A DNA stretch of 64,000 nt, from assembly GCA_964017235.1 (NCBI GenBank), contig OZ024927.1, positions 45,947,293 through 46,011,292 on the forward strand, in the 5' to 3' direction. A program made the translations under genes and the position numbers. The notes beneath the pieces are model-generated. The model had not been told where the DNA came from, searched no databases, and was given only the letters and a program-made list of their open reading frames with translations. The DNA is from Sabellastarte sp. h YS-2021. Taxonomy: Eukaryota; Annelida; Polychaeta; Sabellida; Sabellidae. Of the stretch, positions 41,700-53,850 are shown in pieces (positions within the stretch are counted from its first letter, which is position 1; the number at the start of each line of letters is the position of its first letter).

Positions 41700-44310
41700 G
41701 ATAAAAGTTGAAATTTTTCAATGTGACATATTATACATTTCTATGAACCTGTGGGTCAAAAATTTTGTCAAAAGTGCTCTATCTCTTGCGGTTTCTGAGA
41801 TACAAATATTTTGGATTTTCCGCCAAAAGTTGCAAAAATTGAAATTTTTTAATTTCACATAGAATACTTATCTACTACCCTGTGGGTCAAAAATTCTGTC
41901 GAAAACGCTCTGATGGTTTCTGAGATATTAACATTTTGGTTTTCCGTAAAAATCCAAGATGGTCTACAAAAGTGGCGAAAATTGAAATTTTTTTAATTCA
42001 CATATAATACTCTGTTAATAGCCTGTGGATCAAAAATTCTGTCGAAATCGCTCTATCTGTTACGGTTTCCGAGATATTAACCTTTTTTTTATTTTCCGCA
42101 AAACTCCAAGATGACTGCCAAAAGTGGCGAAAATAGAAATTTTTCAAATTCACATAGAATACTCCTCTACTACCATATGGGTTAAAAATTCAGTCGAAAT
42201 CGCTCTATCTCTTACGGTTTCCAAGATATTAACATTTTTGGGTTTTCCGCAAAAATCCAAGATGGCCGCCAAAAGTGGCGAAAAAATTGAAATTTTTCAA
42301 TTTTGTATAGGATACTTTGCTATCAACCTACGGGTCAAAAATTCTGTTAAAATCACTCTATCTCTTGCGGTTTCCGAGCAAAAATCCAAGATGGCCACCA
42401 AAAGTGGCGAAATTGAAATTTTTCAATTTCACATAGAATACTCTCTCCATACCCTGTGGGTCAAAAATTCTGTCGAAATCGCTCTATCTCTTACGGTTTC
42501 CGAGATATTAACATTTTTTGTTTTTCCGCAAAAATTCAAGATGGCCACCAAAAGTGGCGAAATTGAAATTTTTCAATTGCACATAGAATACTCTACCACT
42601 ACCATGCGAGTCAAAATTTCTGTGGAAATGGCTCTATCTCTTATGGTTTCCGAGATATTAACATTTTTTTGTTTTTCCGCAAAAATTCAAGATGGCCGCC
42701 AAAAGTGGCGAAAATTGAACTTTTTCAATTTTGTATGGAATACTTTCCTACTACCCTATGGGTCAAAAATTCTGTCAAAATCGCTCTATCTCTTACGGTT
42801 TCTGAGATATTAAGATTTTTTTGTTTTTCGCAAAAATTCAAGATGGCCACCAGAAGTGGCGAAAATTGAAATTTTTCAATTTTGTATAGAATACCTTGCT
42901 ACTACCCTATGGGTCAAAAATTCTGTCGAAATCGCTCTATCTCTTACGGTTTCTGAGATATTAATATTTTTTGTTTTTCGCAAAAATTCCAGATGGCCGC
43001 CAAAAGTGGCGAAAATTGAATTTTTTCAATTTCACATAGAATACTCTGCTACAACCCTATGGGTCAAAAATTCTGTCGAAATTGCTCTATCTCTTACGGT
43101 TTCCAAGATATTAACATTTTTTGTTTTTCCGCAAAAAATTCAAGATGGCCGCCAAAAGTGGCGAAAATTGAAATTTTTCAATTTTGTATAGAATACTTTC
43201 CTACTACCGTACGAGTCAAAAATTCTGTCCAAATCGCTCTATCTCTTACGGTTTCTGAGATATTAAGATTTTTTTCATTTTTCGCAAAAATTCAAGATGG
43301 CCGCCAAAAGTGGCGAAAATTGAAATTTTTCAATTTTGTATAGAATACTTTGCTACTACCCTATGGGTCAAAAATTCTGTCGAAATCGCTCTATCTCTTA
43401 CGGTTTCTGAGATATTAATATTTTTTGTTTTTCGCAAAAATTCCAGATGGCCGCCAAAAGTGGCGAAAATTGAATTTTTTTCAATTTCACATAAAATACT
43501 CTGCTACAACCCTATGGGTCAAAAATTCTGTCGAAATTGCTCTATCTCTTACGGTTTCCAAGATATTAACATTTTTTGTTTTTCCGCAAAAATTCAAGAT
43601 GGCCGTCAAAAGTGGCGAAAATTGAAATTTTTCAATTTTGTATAGAATACTTTCCTACTACCGTACGAGTCAAAAATTCTGTCCAAATCGCTCTATCTCT
43701 TACGGTTTCTGAGATATTAAGATTTTTTTCATTTTTTGCAAAAATTCAAGATGGCCGCCAAAAGTGGCGAAAATTGAAATTCTTCAATTTTGTATAGAAT
43801 ACTTTCCTACTACCCTATGGGTCAAAAATTCTGTCCAAATCGCTCTATCTCTTACGGTTTCTGAGATATTAAGATTTTTTCGCTTTTCGCAAAAATTCAA
43901 GATGGCCGCCAAAAGTGGCGAAAATTGAATTTTTTTAATTTTGTACAGAATACTTTTCTACTACCCTGTGAGTCAAAAATTCTGTCCAAATCGCTCTATC
44001 TCTTACGGTTTCTGAGATATTAAGATTTTTTCGTTTTTCGCAAAAATTCAAGATGGCCGCCAAAAGTGGCGAAAATTGAAAATTTTCAATTTGGTACAGA
44101 ATACTCTTCTACTACCCTGTGAGTCAAAAATTGTGTCGAAATCGCTCTATCTCTTACGGTTTCCGAGATATTAAGATTCTTTCATTTCTCGCAAAAAATT
44201 AAGATCGCCGCCAAAAGTGGCGAAAATTGAAATTTTTTAAAATTTTGTATAGAATACTTTTCTACTACCCTGTGGGTCAAAAATTCTGTCTAAATCGCTC
44301 TATCTCTTAC
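41700..44310 (+). repeat. Tandem array B, about 17 units of about 151 bp
   Basis: Units repeat CAAGATGGCCGCCAAAAGTG, then GCGAAAATTGAAATTTTTCA, GGGTCAAAAATTCTGTCGAA and ATCGCTCTATCTCTTACGG. Start points from 42258 are about 147-157 bp apart. Sequence similarity rises toward the right half. Six or more overlapping open frames (up to 229 codons) cross unit borders and simply reflect units that lack stops. The right edge is cut sharply at TCTATCTCTTAC where array K starts. Confidence 0.95.
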
Positions 44311-44824
44311 GGAGATCTGTGTCCTCGTATCACCTCATGAATATTAATGACTTGGATGCTATGGCCGTGAGTTCTGTAGTTTTAAGTATTTTATCTTCAT
44401 CGAGACGTCCATTTTATAAAATATTGTTAGGAAACTACAGAGGAGATCTGTGTCCTCATATCACCTCATGAATATTAATGACTTGGATGCTATGGCCGTG
44501 AGTTCTGTAGTTTAAGAGACGTCCATTTTATAAAATATTGTTAGGAAACTACAGGGGAGATCTGTGTCCTCGTATCACCTCATGAATATTAATGACTTGG
44601 ATGCTATGGCCGTGAGTTCTGTAGTTTAAGAGACGTCCATTTTATAAAATATTGTTAGGAAACTACAGGGGAGATCTGTGTCCTCGTATCACCTCATGAA
44701 TATTAATGACTTGGATGCTATGGCCGTGAGTTCTGTAGTTTAAAGTATTTTATCTTCATTGAGACATCCATTTTATAAAATATTGTTAGGAAACTACAGG
44801 GGAGATCTGTGTCCTCGTATATGT
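44311..44824 (+). repeat. Tandem array K, 4 nearly identical units plus a partial fifth
   Basis: GGAGATCTGTGTCCTC starts units at 44311, 44442, 44556, 44670 and 44801, giving lengths of 131, 114, 114 and 131. The length difference is one internal indel of 17 bp (TATTTTATCTTCAT region). Otherwise units are almost identical, so this is the youngest array here. Each unit has an inverted pair, CTGTAGTTT / AAACTACAG. Confidence 0.95.
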
Positions 44825-44929
44825 GCCGATGTAGATCTAGTGGTGCGATAAAGAGGTGCGATAGAGGTGCGATCCGGGAAAAAATCCGGTTCCGAATCCG
44901 GTTCCGACTTTTAAAATTTCGGAGTGGTT
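44825..44929. other. Short direct repeats (GAGGTGCGATA and ATCCGGTTCCGA)
   Basis: GGTGCGATA occurs three times between 44843 and 44875, and ATCCGGTTCCGA twice between 44884 and 44911. Function unknown. Confidence 0.7.
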
Positions 44930-45062
44930 ATTTACCCAACGGCCGTGTACGCTAGCTGTGAAATTGGTCTAGCGTACCCAACGGCTGTGTATACAAGATC
45001 TATATCATTGGTAGCATACCCAACGGCTAAGTACACAAGATCACTGCTAATGTACCCAAATT
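44930..45062 (+). repeat. Array M, left part
   Basis: Repeats of TACCCAACGGC[CT]G[TA]GTA and CAAGATC. The main part of the same array lies at 45785-46735. Confidence 0.75.
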
Positions 45063-45218
45063 TTAATCACTTAAATTAATTCTTCCTTGAATTAACTTTC
45101 CCAAAATGTATCAATAACCAAGTTATTCTGCTTTTTCAAGCAAACCCATGCTAAGCTGATTATTTTTAATTCAGAGAGTGGTCCTTGGCCCATGTCTGAC
45201 TACTCAAAAAATTTCCCA
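45063..45218. other. Short spacer before SINE 2
   Basis: Nothing recognised. Confidence 0.4.
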
Positions 45219-45769
45219 AAATGTAATGTAATGTGTATTTATGCGCGATATCTCCATATACCACAGGAATCAAAGCGTTATTTAACCAATCCGACTGTAC
45301 AGGTACTGCTTCCCAGCATAAGTTGGCCACCGGTTGTAAGTTGGCCACCATCATCATATTTTGAAATTTCTATAAATCTAAAGGCCTGTATCATCCTTGA
45401 ATGGTCCGTTATAATAAGATTTATTATAACTACCACTTTAAAACCCTGTGCAACCACACATTTGTCTGTTTGATATATTTAAATGAGTGGCGGCCAACTT
45501 ACAACTGGCGGCCAACTTATGAAGGGAAGCAGTACAGCCCCAACTCACAAGTAACTGACATTCCCCTAACTGGAAGATAGAGGCTCAAGGATGACCATTT
45601 ATCAATGCCCTTGAGGTTCTTTAACCTTCCACTGGGGATAGGACCCAATGACAGGACCGTCATTTTAAGTGGTCATCCGAGCCTCTATGTATCTGACTGT
45701 ACCTGGGTTTGAACCCACATCCTCTACATTCCTTAGACAAGTGTGTTACCTGCTAGGCCACAGTGGCAG
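45219..45769 (-). mobile_element. tRNA-derived SINE 2, minus strand, split by a MITE
   Basis: The minus strand starts CTGCCACTGTGGCCTAG with an A box (TGGCCTAGC[AG]GG) and a B-box-like GGGTTCAAACCC. The body matches 59185-59522. The 3' end (GGAGATATCGCGCATAAATA) and ATTACATTACAT tail lie at the left. The MITE at 45306-45532 interrupts it; without that it is about 320 bp. Confidence 0.88.
45306..45532. mobile_element. 227-bp MITE with 44-bp TIRs and TA target duplication
   Basis: Ends CTGCTTCCC...GGGAAGCAG, with inverted repeats of about 44 bp (about 5 mismatches), each containing TAAGTTGGCC twice. TA lies on both sides (45304-45305 and 45533-45534). The empty site is visible in SINE 2 copy 59185-59522 (AGGTACAGCCCC), so the insertion is exact. 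TA targeting fits Tc1/mariner-like transposases, but the superfamily is not certain. Confidence 0.93.
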
Positions 45770-45784
45770 ATAAAAACTAATTGT

Positions 45785-46735
45785 TTCACAATGCCATGGA
45801 TACAGACCTGTTGAGTACGCTGTAAAGGGTACTGATATTGAGGGCACAACTGTTGAGTGCATACTACTTTGAGTAATGAGAAATTGGGCAGGCTGTAAAA
45901 GCAGCGTTATAGATCTTGTGTGCACAACCACTGGGTACACTAGACCAATACCACAACTGCTGGATATGCTAGCAGTGATATGGATCTTGTGTACACAGCC
46001 ACTGGATATGCCAGCAATGATATTGATCTTGGGTGCAAAACCATTGGGAACACAGAGTTTACTGCCTTGGGGACAGGATAGTTGGGTATGCCAGTACCTT
46101 ACGCAGATTTTGGTTACACTAACAAAAAACAAAAAAAAACAATGACATTAATCTAGGGTACATAACCATTGTGAAAATAGAATTTAGTGCTTTAACTAGA
46201 TGCAGGAAAGTTGTTTGTTCCATTAGTGTACATACACAGCTGTTGGGTATGCTAGACCAATATCTCTGTTAGCGTAACAACCATTGGGTACGCTAGTAGT
46301 GAAATACATCATGCGTACACAACGATTGGGTACACTAACAATGCTATTAATCTAGGGTGCACAACCATTGATAATATAAGTTCACTGCTTTGAGTGCAGG
46401 ATAGTTGGGTATGCCGTTAATGTACATACACAGCCATTGGGTACACTAGCAGTGATATGGGTCTTCCGTACACAGTCGTTGGGTATGCTAGACCCATATC
46501 ACTGCTAATGTACACAACCATTGGGTAGGCTAGCAGTGAAATAGATCTTGCGTACACAACTGTTGGGTATGCTAAGAAAGCTATTGACCTAGGGTGCACA
46601 ACCATTGGGAACATAGGATTCACTGCCTTGCATGCAGGGTAGTTGGGTATGCCAGTAGTGTACATACACAGTTGTTGGGTACGCTAGCAGCGATATAGAT
46701 CTTGTGTACACAACCGTTGGGTACACTAGATTGCT
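45785..46735 (+). repeat. Tandem array M, imperfect higher-order units of about 200 bp
   Basis: A basic phrase, ACACAACCATTGGGTACGCT, recurs every 40-60 bases with variants, nested in larger units marked by CTAGGGTGCACAACCATTG and AACATAGGATTCACTGCC-like words near 46050, 46176, 46376 and 46611. Confidence 0.85.
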
Positions 46736-48174
46736 GAACTCAATGCCCCTTAGGCACAATGTATATCCTTGTTAATTTGTGTAATGTTTTGTTTTATATG
46801 ACATAGTATAATGTAAAAATACATCAATAAACACAAGATATAATAAAAAAACTTTAACCTTTGATTTAAGGAAATAACATATCTTTTAAAAGTGTCCTGA
46901 GTTAAAAACAGAATGAAAATCCCAGAAATACATATTTGTTGTTGTTTAATTGACAAGGAGGCATTTTATACAGGATAATTTTCTGTGACTGCTAGACTGT
47001 CACTGTTCTTCTCATGTGATAAGGATAAGCAGATATTCCATTATTTTTTGTTGTGTATTTACACTATTTGTTCAAAAAGTGTCCTGAGTTTGCAACAGGG
47101 GTGTATCGATACACGGTCACTTCTTAAAAACTGTACAACAGAGTTTGCAGTAAAATTTGAGAGAAATAACTTACGTTTTTATGATATGCATTTACTGACG
47201 CAATCCTTAGTTTATCACAAAAGTTTGGTCTGGCAAGGATGAGTGCCCTAGAGAGAGACATTATACTCTTTTGCGTTCTTTTTTTAGGTTAAGATTTGAA
47301 TGTCAAGGTCAGCTAGCCGCAACCCTTCGGGGTACATTCTAAAACTCGGAATGCTGTCCAACTTGGAATTTTAGCGGTGATGGGAAGGGATGCGGTGGGG
47401 GTTCTGCTACATCAAAGTCACAATTTTTTGTTTTAATAAATATGGTTCAGCCTTGCATTATCCAAAACTGAAAAAAATTAACTCACCTGGACATAGGTTC
47501 ACTCAGGGAGCTGTTTTTATTTAATACAAAAAACTCCATTCTTTATGAAAATGGATGTGAATTCGTCACTCTTTGAAAAAACTTTTTCTCAAAGCATAAT
47601 AAATTATACCTAACATACCGGTATTTGTCAACAGTTGCATAATTTACACTCTTTGATGTCACTTATAAGAGTGCATTATTTAAAAAATATACTTAAAACA
47701 ATGAACATATTAAAAATTGGAAAATAAAATCTTGTTGTGCAATAGATATTTATTTTTCCTATATATATTTAACAAAACTAGACATGTTTTCCATATTTGC
47801 ACCGTAAAATTGACAAAAACCAAAAAGTGGCGAATTTACATCAATTGGCACATTTACATGCACTTGCTCTAATTGCAACAAAACCCCCACTGGGGATTTG
47901 TCCAACTCAAGCAGCGATGACCAGAATGATTATAAATATTTCTAGGAAACTCCACCTGGGCCTTTCCTACACTGATTGAACAGAAGCTTAGGTTGCTGAA
48001 AAATAAACCGAAAATATCCAACTGATGAATGAATGTGAAATTGAGGCCCTAGGTGGGGGGTTTTCATCAATAGAAAAGAGGTTCTATCATGGTGTTTTAC
48101 ACCCAATTACCAACATATAATCTTGTAATCTTACTTTCTAAAGTGGAAATTACGTGGGTATTGTGCCACCTTGT
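46736..48174. other. AT-rich intergenic stretch
   Basis: About 1.4 kb. Short open frames (for example 46985-47242) have no recognisable motif. No repeat unit was seen. Confidence 0.5.
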
Positions 48175-49256
48175 ATTCATAGATCTCACAAAGGGACTTA
48201 AGTCCAGATTTATACTTAAATTTAAGACTTTGGTCTTAAATTTTGTCCAAAGCCTGTTAAATCTGGGGTCGATTTCACAAAAGGACTTAGCCCAGACTTA
48301 GACTTAAATTGAAGACTTTTGTCTTAAAATGAGGCTAAGTCTGTGATCTAAGACTTGAAGGATTTCACAGAGCTGCTAAGTCTAGGCTTTAGCTAAGTCT
48401 ACCCAAGAGTGGGCTTAACTTTTGTGAACAAAGGCTTAAATATGGCCGCCATATATTTTTCTCACTTCAAAATTTGAAATGCTTGAAAATAAAGAATAAA
48501 TATATAAGACACCTCCCTAAATTATTCTTTGGACATGTCTGTGTGATTATAAGGTTTCCCATTTAAAAATACAGCATTTATTCAAAGATAAAATGAGCTA
48601 AACAAGGGATATATGTTACACTAAAATATTTTGAGTAGAAATAAAGGGTCACATGACATAGAAAACCACTGTGGTTATATGATAAGCTTGGACTTCGCTA
48701 AGTCACCCTTTGTGAAATCCATTTAAGTCCAGAACTTAGCAAAGACAAAAGACTCAGATTTAAGTCCCTGACTTAGCCGAAGTCTGAGACCCTTTGTGAA
48801 ACCGGCCCCAGTGGTCTTAGACTTAGCGGATTTCACAAAGCACCTAAGTCCATGAAATTGCTAAGTCAGTGGACTTAACTTTAAGTCTGGGAGGTAGTGG
48901 ACTTAAATATTGTACACTTTTCTCCACTTCAAAATTTGAAATGGCTGTAAATAAAGTATAATTATGCAGAACACCTTACTGAAGTAGTCTTTCGGAAGTT
49001 TATATGATGTAACAAGGTTTCCTATTTCAAAACAGCACTTATCCTTAGATAAAATGCATCAAATGAAGGATATAAAAGGTCACATGACACACAAAAACCA
49101 CTGTGGTTATTTGATAAGCTTGGACTTAGCTAAGTAACCCTTTTGTGAAATCCATTTAAGTCCCAGACCTAGCTAAGACCAAAGTCTTAGATTTAAGTCC
49201 CTGACTTAGCCAATAAAGGGACTTAGTTTAAGTCCTTTAGTGAAATCGTCCCCAGA
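48175..49256. mobile_element. Nested fold-back (MITE-like) elements with CTAAGTC repeats
   Basis: TCTGGGGTCGATTTCAC at 48262 and its inverted counterpart (GTGAAATCGTCCCCAGA) ending at 49256 bound a region with a second inverted junction near 48797-48820 (GTGAAACCGGCCCC, GGATTTCACAAAG). Each half folds back through CTAAGTC/GACTTAG words. A further partial end lies at 48175-48261. No transposase. Confidence 0.75.
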
Positions 49257-51150
49257 CCACTTGTGTAAACGAGAGACTTATTGGTGACCCCCCATTAGTC
49301 GAAATGTGATATTACAAAGTCACATTAAAAACCAATGAAATACAGAATAAAAAAGTACAAAATGTTATGTATACTCTTTCTTACTTGAGCTATGTAAATT
49401 ACACTAAATCTGTAAAATTATGGATCAACTTCTTGATTCTATAAAAAAATTTCCATGGTGACTCCTATTTTTTCACTGTTAAGGATATAAAACATCAAGA
49501 TGAACTTATTTTCAAACTTTGGTAAAATTCTTAATGTTAAAAGTATTTAGTAGCGATTGTCCTTAAAATGCACAATACATGTTTCGGGATTTCGTAGTTT
49601 AGAGGTCGCCAAATTGATTTGTTTCGTTTTCGATTTTCTCATTTGTACAGTTCAGTAAAAGTAGGAACTTCGCCTGTTGTTTTCATCACCAGTTCCCGTT
49701 AATGCTTCTACCCGTGATACCCTAGATCCTTGGGCTAGCAGTACGGATCCAGTACCCGTACTATACTGTACTTACTGTATATTCGTTTGCAACTGATTTA
49801 AGCACAGTCACCAGGGTACTGCCTCCCGCCGTAACTTGGCACAACTTGGACACAAAAATCTTATCTTTGTTTGTTTAAAGTGTAGTTTCGTCCATTTGTT
49901 TTTATTAAAATATGAATTGACACAAGCGCAAGTTAAATTAAACTATTTTACTAACGTCAAATCAGAACAATAAACCTTTTAGAATCGTTTTTAAGGGGCG
50001 ATAATATATCCTTGCGTTGCCGGTTTTCGACGCTCATACGCATTTTAATTAATTTTCGTTTCTTTCATCAGTCCTTGCAATATTTTAAACTTAAAATTTA
50101 AAAATATATTTTTCGCTTGACAAGTACAAATATGATAGGAAAAATATTTTAAGTTATTTTACTTTATTTTATTTGATTCAGTTCATGTGTGTTTGTTGTT
50201 GTTATTTTAGAAATGGTTGTCTGTTATCGACAGTAAAATAAAATCAATATTAAAGGTCTATAAAATATATTCTAAACTTTTATTTTTTTCCCTTTGTCCT
50301 CTTTAATCGATAATTTAATAAATAAACTGAATAACTGTTGTAATTCTATGATAAAAATAGCAAATAACATTCCTTTTTGAAGGTGTGCACATAAAATTAT
50401 TTTCGTAGAGAATTACATCATTAATTTTTAAAGTTGTTTCTGAAAGCTGTTTCTTCCATTTTGTGTCGAAATAAATCACGTGGTTTTTATGTTAATGACC
50501 ACAGGCATGGTTAATTTATTTTATAACCTCAAAAAATCAAATTATTTTATGGTATATTTTTCTTTTATTGGCTGCTGAACTAACGCATGCTGTCCGTGAC
50601 AATAGATTACATAAAATTCAATTTAGTAAAATAAGTAGTGTTTTTTAGTGCAAAATAAATAACAAAAATCTATTTGCCTTTTACAAAATATCTAATAACT
50701 GTATTTTATTAGGATAAAATTTGCATATTTAATGGCAATTCATGAGCGTTGCCAATGACAACCATATTTTATTTTGCTTTAAAAATGATATATTACTTCA
50801 CTTTAAAAATCGTGATTTTAATGCATCATGCATAAATTAACTTTATGTTAAGAAATTCAAAAGAATATTTGCACTTAAAGCCATGCCTTATGTTTTAAAT
50901 AAAGGATGATATTGTTATTTTATTTGATTTTTACTGAGATGAAAAGCACGTGCACAGACCTATTATGTATTAATGTGCAGCCGTCGATAATGGACGACCG
51001 TCGATAATAGACGACACAACGATAATTTCTACATGAAGTCAGCACCTCAAATTGGCATAATTTGCATATGGAAATTGCAGAAGATATTTAAATTATTTCT
51101 GTCGTCACTTCCTTATTTGTTAAGCAGAAATTTGTGAGTGTGGGCGATAA
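49257..51150. other. AT-rich stretch, no gene seen
   Basis: About 1.9 kb without a long open frame or clear repeat. Near 50985-51020 the word GTCGATAATRGACGAC occurs twice in tandem. Near 49815 a TACTGCCTCCC word faintly recalls the MITE end at 45306, but no partner end was found. Confidence 0.5.
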
Positions 51151-51158
51151 AGAACCAT

Positions 51159-52221
51159 GGGTCCCACTAAACACCGTGCGGAGGCTCCGCACAGTATCTC
51201 CACACGGTAAACATGCAGAGTTTTAATTACTCCTAAAAGTGCTTTATATACAAATTTATTTGCTGTCAAAGAAATAAAACTGAGTACCAAAAGACTTCAT
51301 ATTGTAAAATATATGTAAAATTGTTAGAAAAATCGGACATATAAAAAAATTGAACATTGCTACATTGTGGAGATAAACCCTTAGGGTATTGCTCTGAGGT
51401 CCAAAATTTTTATATCTTTATTGCTTTGCAAAGGCTATTATAATATTTCATATAAAAGATTTAAAATGCATAACACATAGTAGATATGACATAAAAGCAC
51501 ATATTTTGTAAAATTTTTCACAAATTCACTGAATGTTATTTCAGGGAATTTGTGAAATTACATTTATTGTGCATTAGTCAATTATTGTGCATTTCAGTTA
51601 AGGTTTCTGTAAACTAATCTTATTTTACAACAAACCTTTTCAGTTTTAAATGATTTTGTGTGTCGTGCACAGTAATTCTGATTGTCTTTTTTTATAAAAA
51701 TGTTCTTAACTGATTAATTTTAGGAAACTGAAATGATGTTTTTGAAAATATATAATTTGTTTTAATTGGTTTAGGTTTTGTACAGACAAATGTTATATTT
51801 CTAACTGATCTTTTAAGTCTTTTACAATATTTTTTGTGGTATACCAAATAATTAATACCAATGTAATGATTGATTTTCTAAGTGTAAATTTGAATGTAAT
51901 CAATGTATATTTGCTTTTTTCCCTCTAAAGTTGAACCACTCAATCTACACAAAAGTGACTCCCAAAAAGTTTAATCTGGAGCTTCTACAACTCCATCTTT
52001 ATGAAAGTGACCCCCAAAAATTTCGAATCTTTGGCTTCTACAACGCCATCTATTTGAAAGTGGCTCCCCAAAAAATTGATTCTGGGGTTTATACAACTCA
52101 ATCTATATAAAAGTGACTCCTAAAAAATTCGACACTCAACTCAATGTGTAGAAATGTGACTCCACACGTTTACTGTGCGGAGAATACCGTGTGGAGCCCC
52201 GAACAGTGTTTAGAGGGACCG
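51159..52221. mobile_element. 1.06-kb TIR element with 8-bp target duplication
   Basis: Terminal inverted repeats of about 50 bp (left GGGTCCCACTAAACACCGTG..., right inverted with changes) and AGAACCAT at both flanks (51151-51158 and 52222-52229). Each TIR contains an inner GTGCGGA-type palindrome. Near the right end (51950-52150) are about four direct units of about 61 bp containing AAAGTGACTCCCAAAAA. No transposase frame. An 8-bp duplication fits hAT, P or Merlin-like elements; no choice can be made. Confidence 0.85.
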
Positions 52222-52229
52222 AGAACCAT

Positions 52230-53329
52230 TGTTATTAAATAGTTTAACTTCCGTTTTGTGCCAATTTGAGGTGTGTGTCATTATATGGCGCCAAGCAGTA
52301 CATTTTTCATTGTTAAAAAACTGGTGTGACATAAATTTTATGCATATACTATAATAGAACTACAAGTTTGGCAACTCACAGATCTGTCAGATTTTCACCC
52401 TCTGTCATTTCATCAGCAATAATCCATTTTAAATCCAACATATCACACAACAAATGCACATAAACTTGAAAAAGAAGTATGTTGCTATCCATTTACAGTA
52501 TTTATTGCACAGCACATACAATATACGCTAAAAAACAGACACTTTTAGTATCATTTCCTTGTTCAAAAGTCCATTTTTCTGGTATCTGAATTTGTGGAGG
52601 ATCATGTGACGTTATTCCAGCATAGAAATCACATGATCTATCAGAATAAATCTCAAAGAACTTTTAATACCAATAAATCTTGCTAGTTCAAAGAAGAAAA
52701 TATACATGATTGGTTTGCAGTTTATTTTCAAAACATATGGCATAAGAAGCAACTCATTTGATTTTGTTGATAATTTCCTCACAATTCTATTTTAACTCCA
52801 AAGCAACATGTACACAATATGCCAAAATGTATAAAACCAAGTTTCAGTGACCAATATTGAAGTGCAGGTTTGCACTGAGTTCACTCACATGGTCATTGAC
52901 CAAACGAGCACAGGTGCCGGGTGATTGAGAAAAAAATCAACAAAGTGAAGAAAAAAATTAAATGTATTCATAATCATGAAACTGATAAAAGTTTTCATCA
53001 ATATGAAGACTTTTGAAATGTATTTGAATAAAGATATCAATGCTTTGCATTTTTTCACAAACATATTCGAATACAAGTAAACAGAAAAGTATATTCGAGG
53101 ACTTATGATTACAAATGTGAATACTAATACCTCAGGCATTTTCCTGCAAACTGTTTTATACCAAAATCTCGGGGGTATCGCAGGTGAAGATGATGATGGA
53201 GACATGACTGTGGACAAGTGTATTTCTAGCCATATTTGGGGTGGATCATCTGATTTATTGTTATCCAAATGCTCATTTGGGTGTACAGGCTATAAATGGT
53301 TTTATTAGTGGCTTGTTGCAAGTGACAGG
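52230..53329. other. Spacer with unassigned open frames
   Basis: Opposed open frames at 52885-53268 (-) and 53105-53308 (+) overlap; neither has a recognisable domain or splice-supported extension. No repeat recognised. Confidence 0.4.
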
Positions 53330-53430
53330 AAACTGAAAATTGGCCTCCTAGAAAACTGGCCTTCCCCAAATTTGTGGGGATAGAACAATGGCCTGAAGTT
53401 TAATTTTTGGGTGTGTTGCGTGCTTTTGAA
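53330..53430 (-). repeat. Fragment of a GGCC-type repeat
   Basis: AAATTGGCCTCCTAGAAAAC then CCAAATTTGTGGGG; the inverted counterpart is at 61800-61910. Probably an old transposon end. Confidence 0.55.
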
Positions 53431-53454
53431 ATATGTGCAATTTGGAAAAAACAA

Positions 53455-53850
53455 GCTGGCTGCCATCTTGAAATTCTGTTTATGGACTCTAAACTCGAAG
53501 ACATTTCTGCCGATCAATTTGAAACTTAACAGTGTGGTAGGGAACCACCTAGGCTTGCTTGCATGAAATTGGTGTGACTTTGAAAAACAATATTTCCACC
53601 ACGGCTGTTATCTTGAAATTCCGTTTCTGGACTCTAACTGAAAGATGCTTCAACTGACCAATTGGAAACTTAACAGGGTGGTAGGGCAACACCTAGTCCA
53701 CGTTACTTTTGAAGTTAGTGCCATTTGGAAAAACAAGATGACCGCCATCTTGAAATTCAGTTTGCAGACTGTATCTTGAAGATGCTCCTGCTAATCAATT
53801 TCAAACTTGACGAAGTAGAAGGACGGAACCCAGCACAAGCTTGATATGTC
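53455..53850 (+). repeat. Tandem array R, 3 units of about 135 bp
   Basis: Units share CCATCTTGAAATTC, GTTTCTGGACTCTAACT, CAATTTGAAACTTAACAG and GGTGGTAGGG. The same unit type forms the core of the element at 28205-28722. Confidence 0.85.

Noticed and set aside
42124-42813. 229-codon open frame
   Set aside because: It is made of array-B units, whose period is not a multiple of three. The same words appear in several frames, so this is not a protein family.
44311-44824. Hammerhead ribozyme satellite (retrozyme)
   Set aside because: Unit size fits, but the CTGATGA core paired with GAAA was not seen in arrays A, D or K.
52885-53268. 127-codon minus-strand open frame
   Set aside because: No motif, an overlapping frame on the other strand, and AT-rich composition. 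It could be an exon but nothing supports it.
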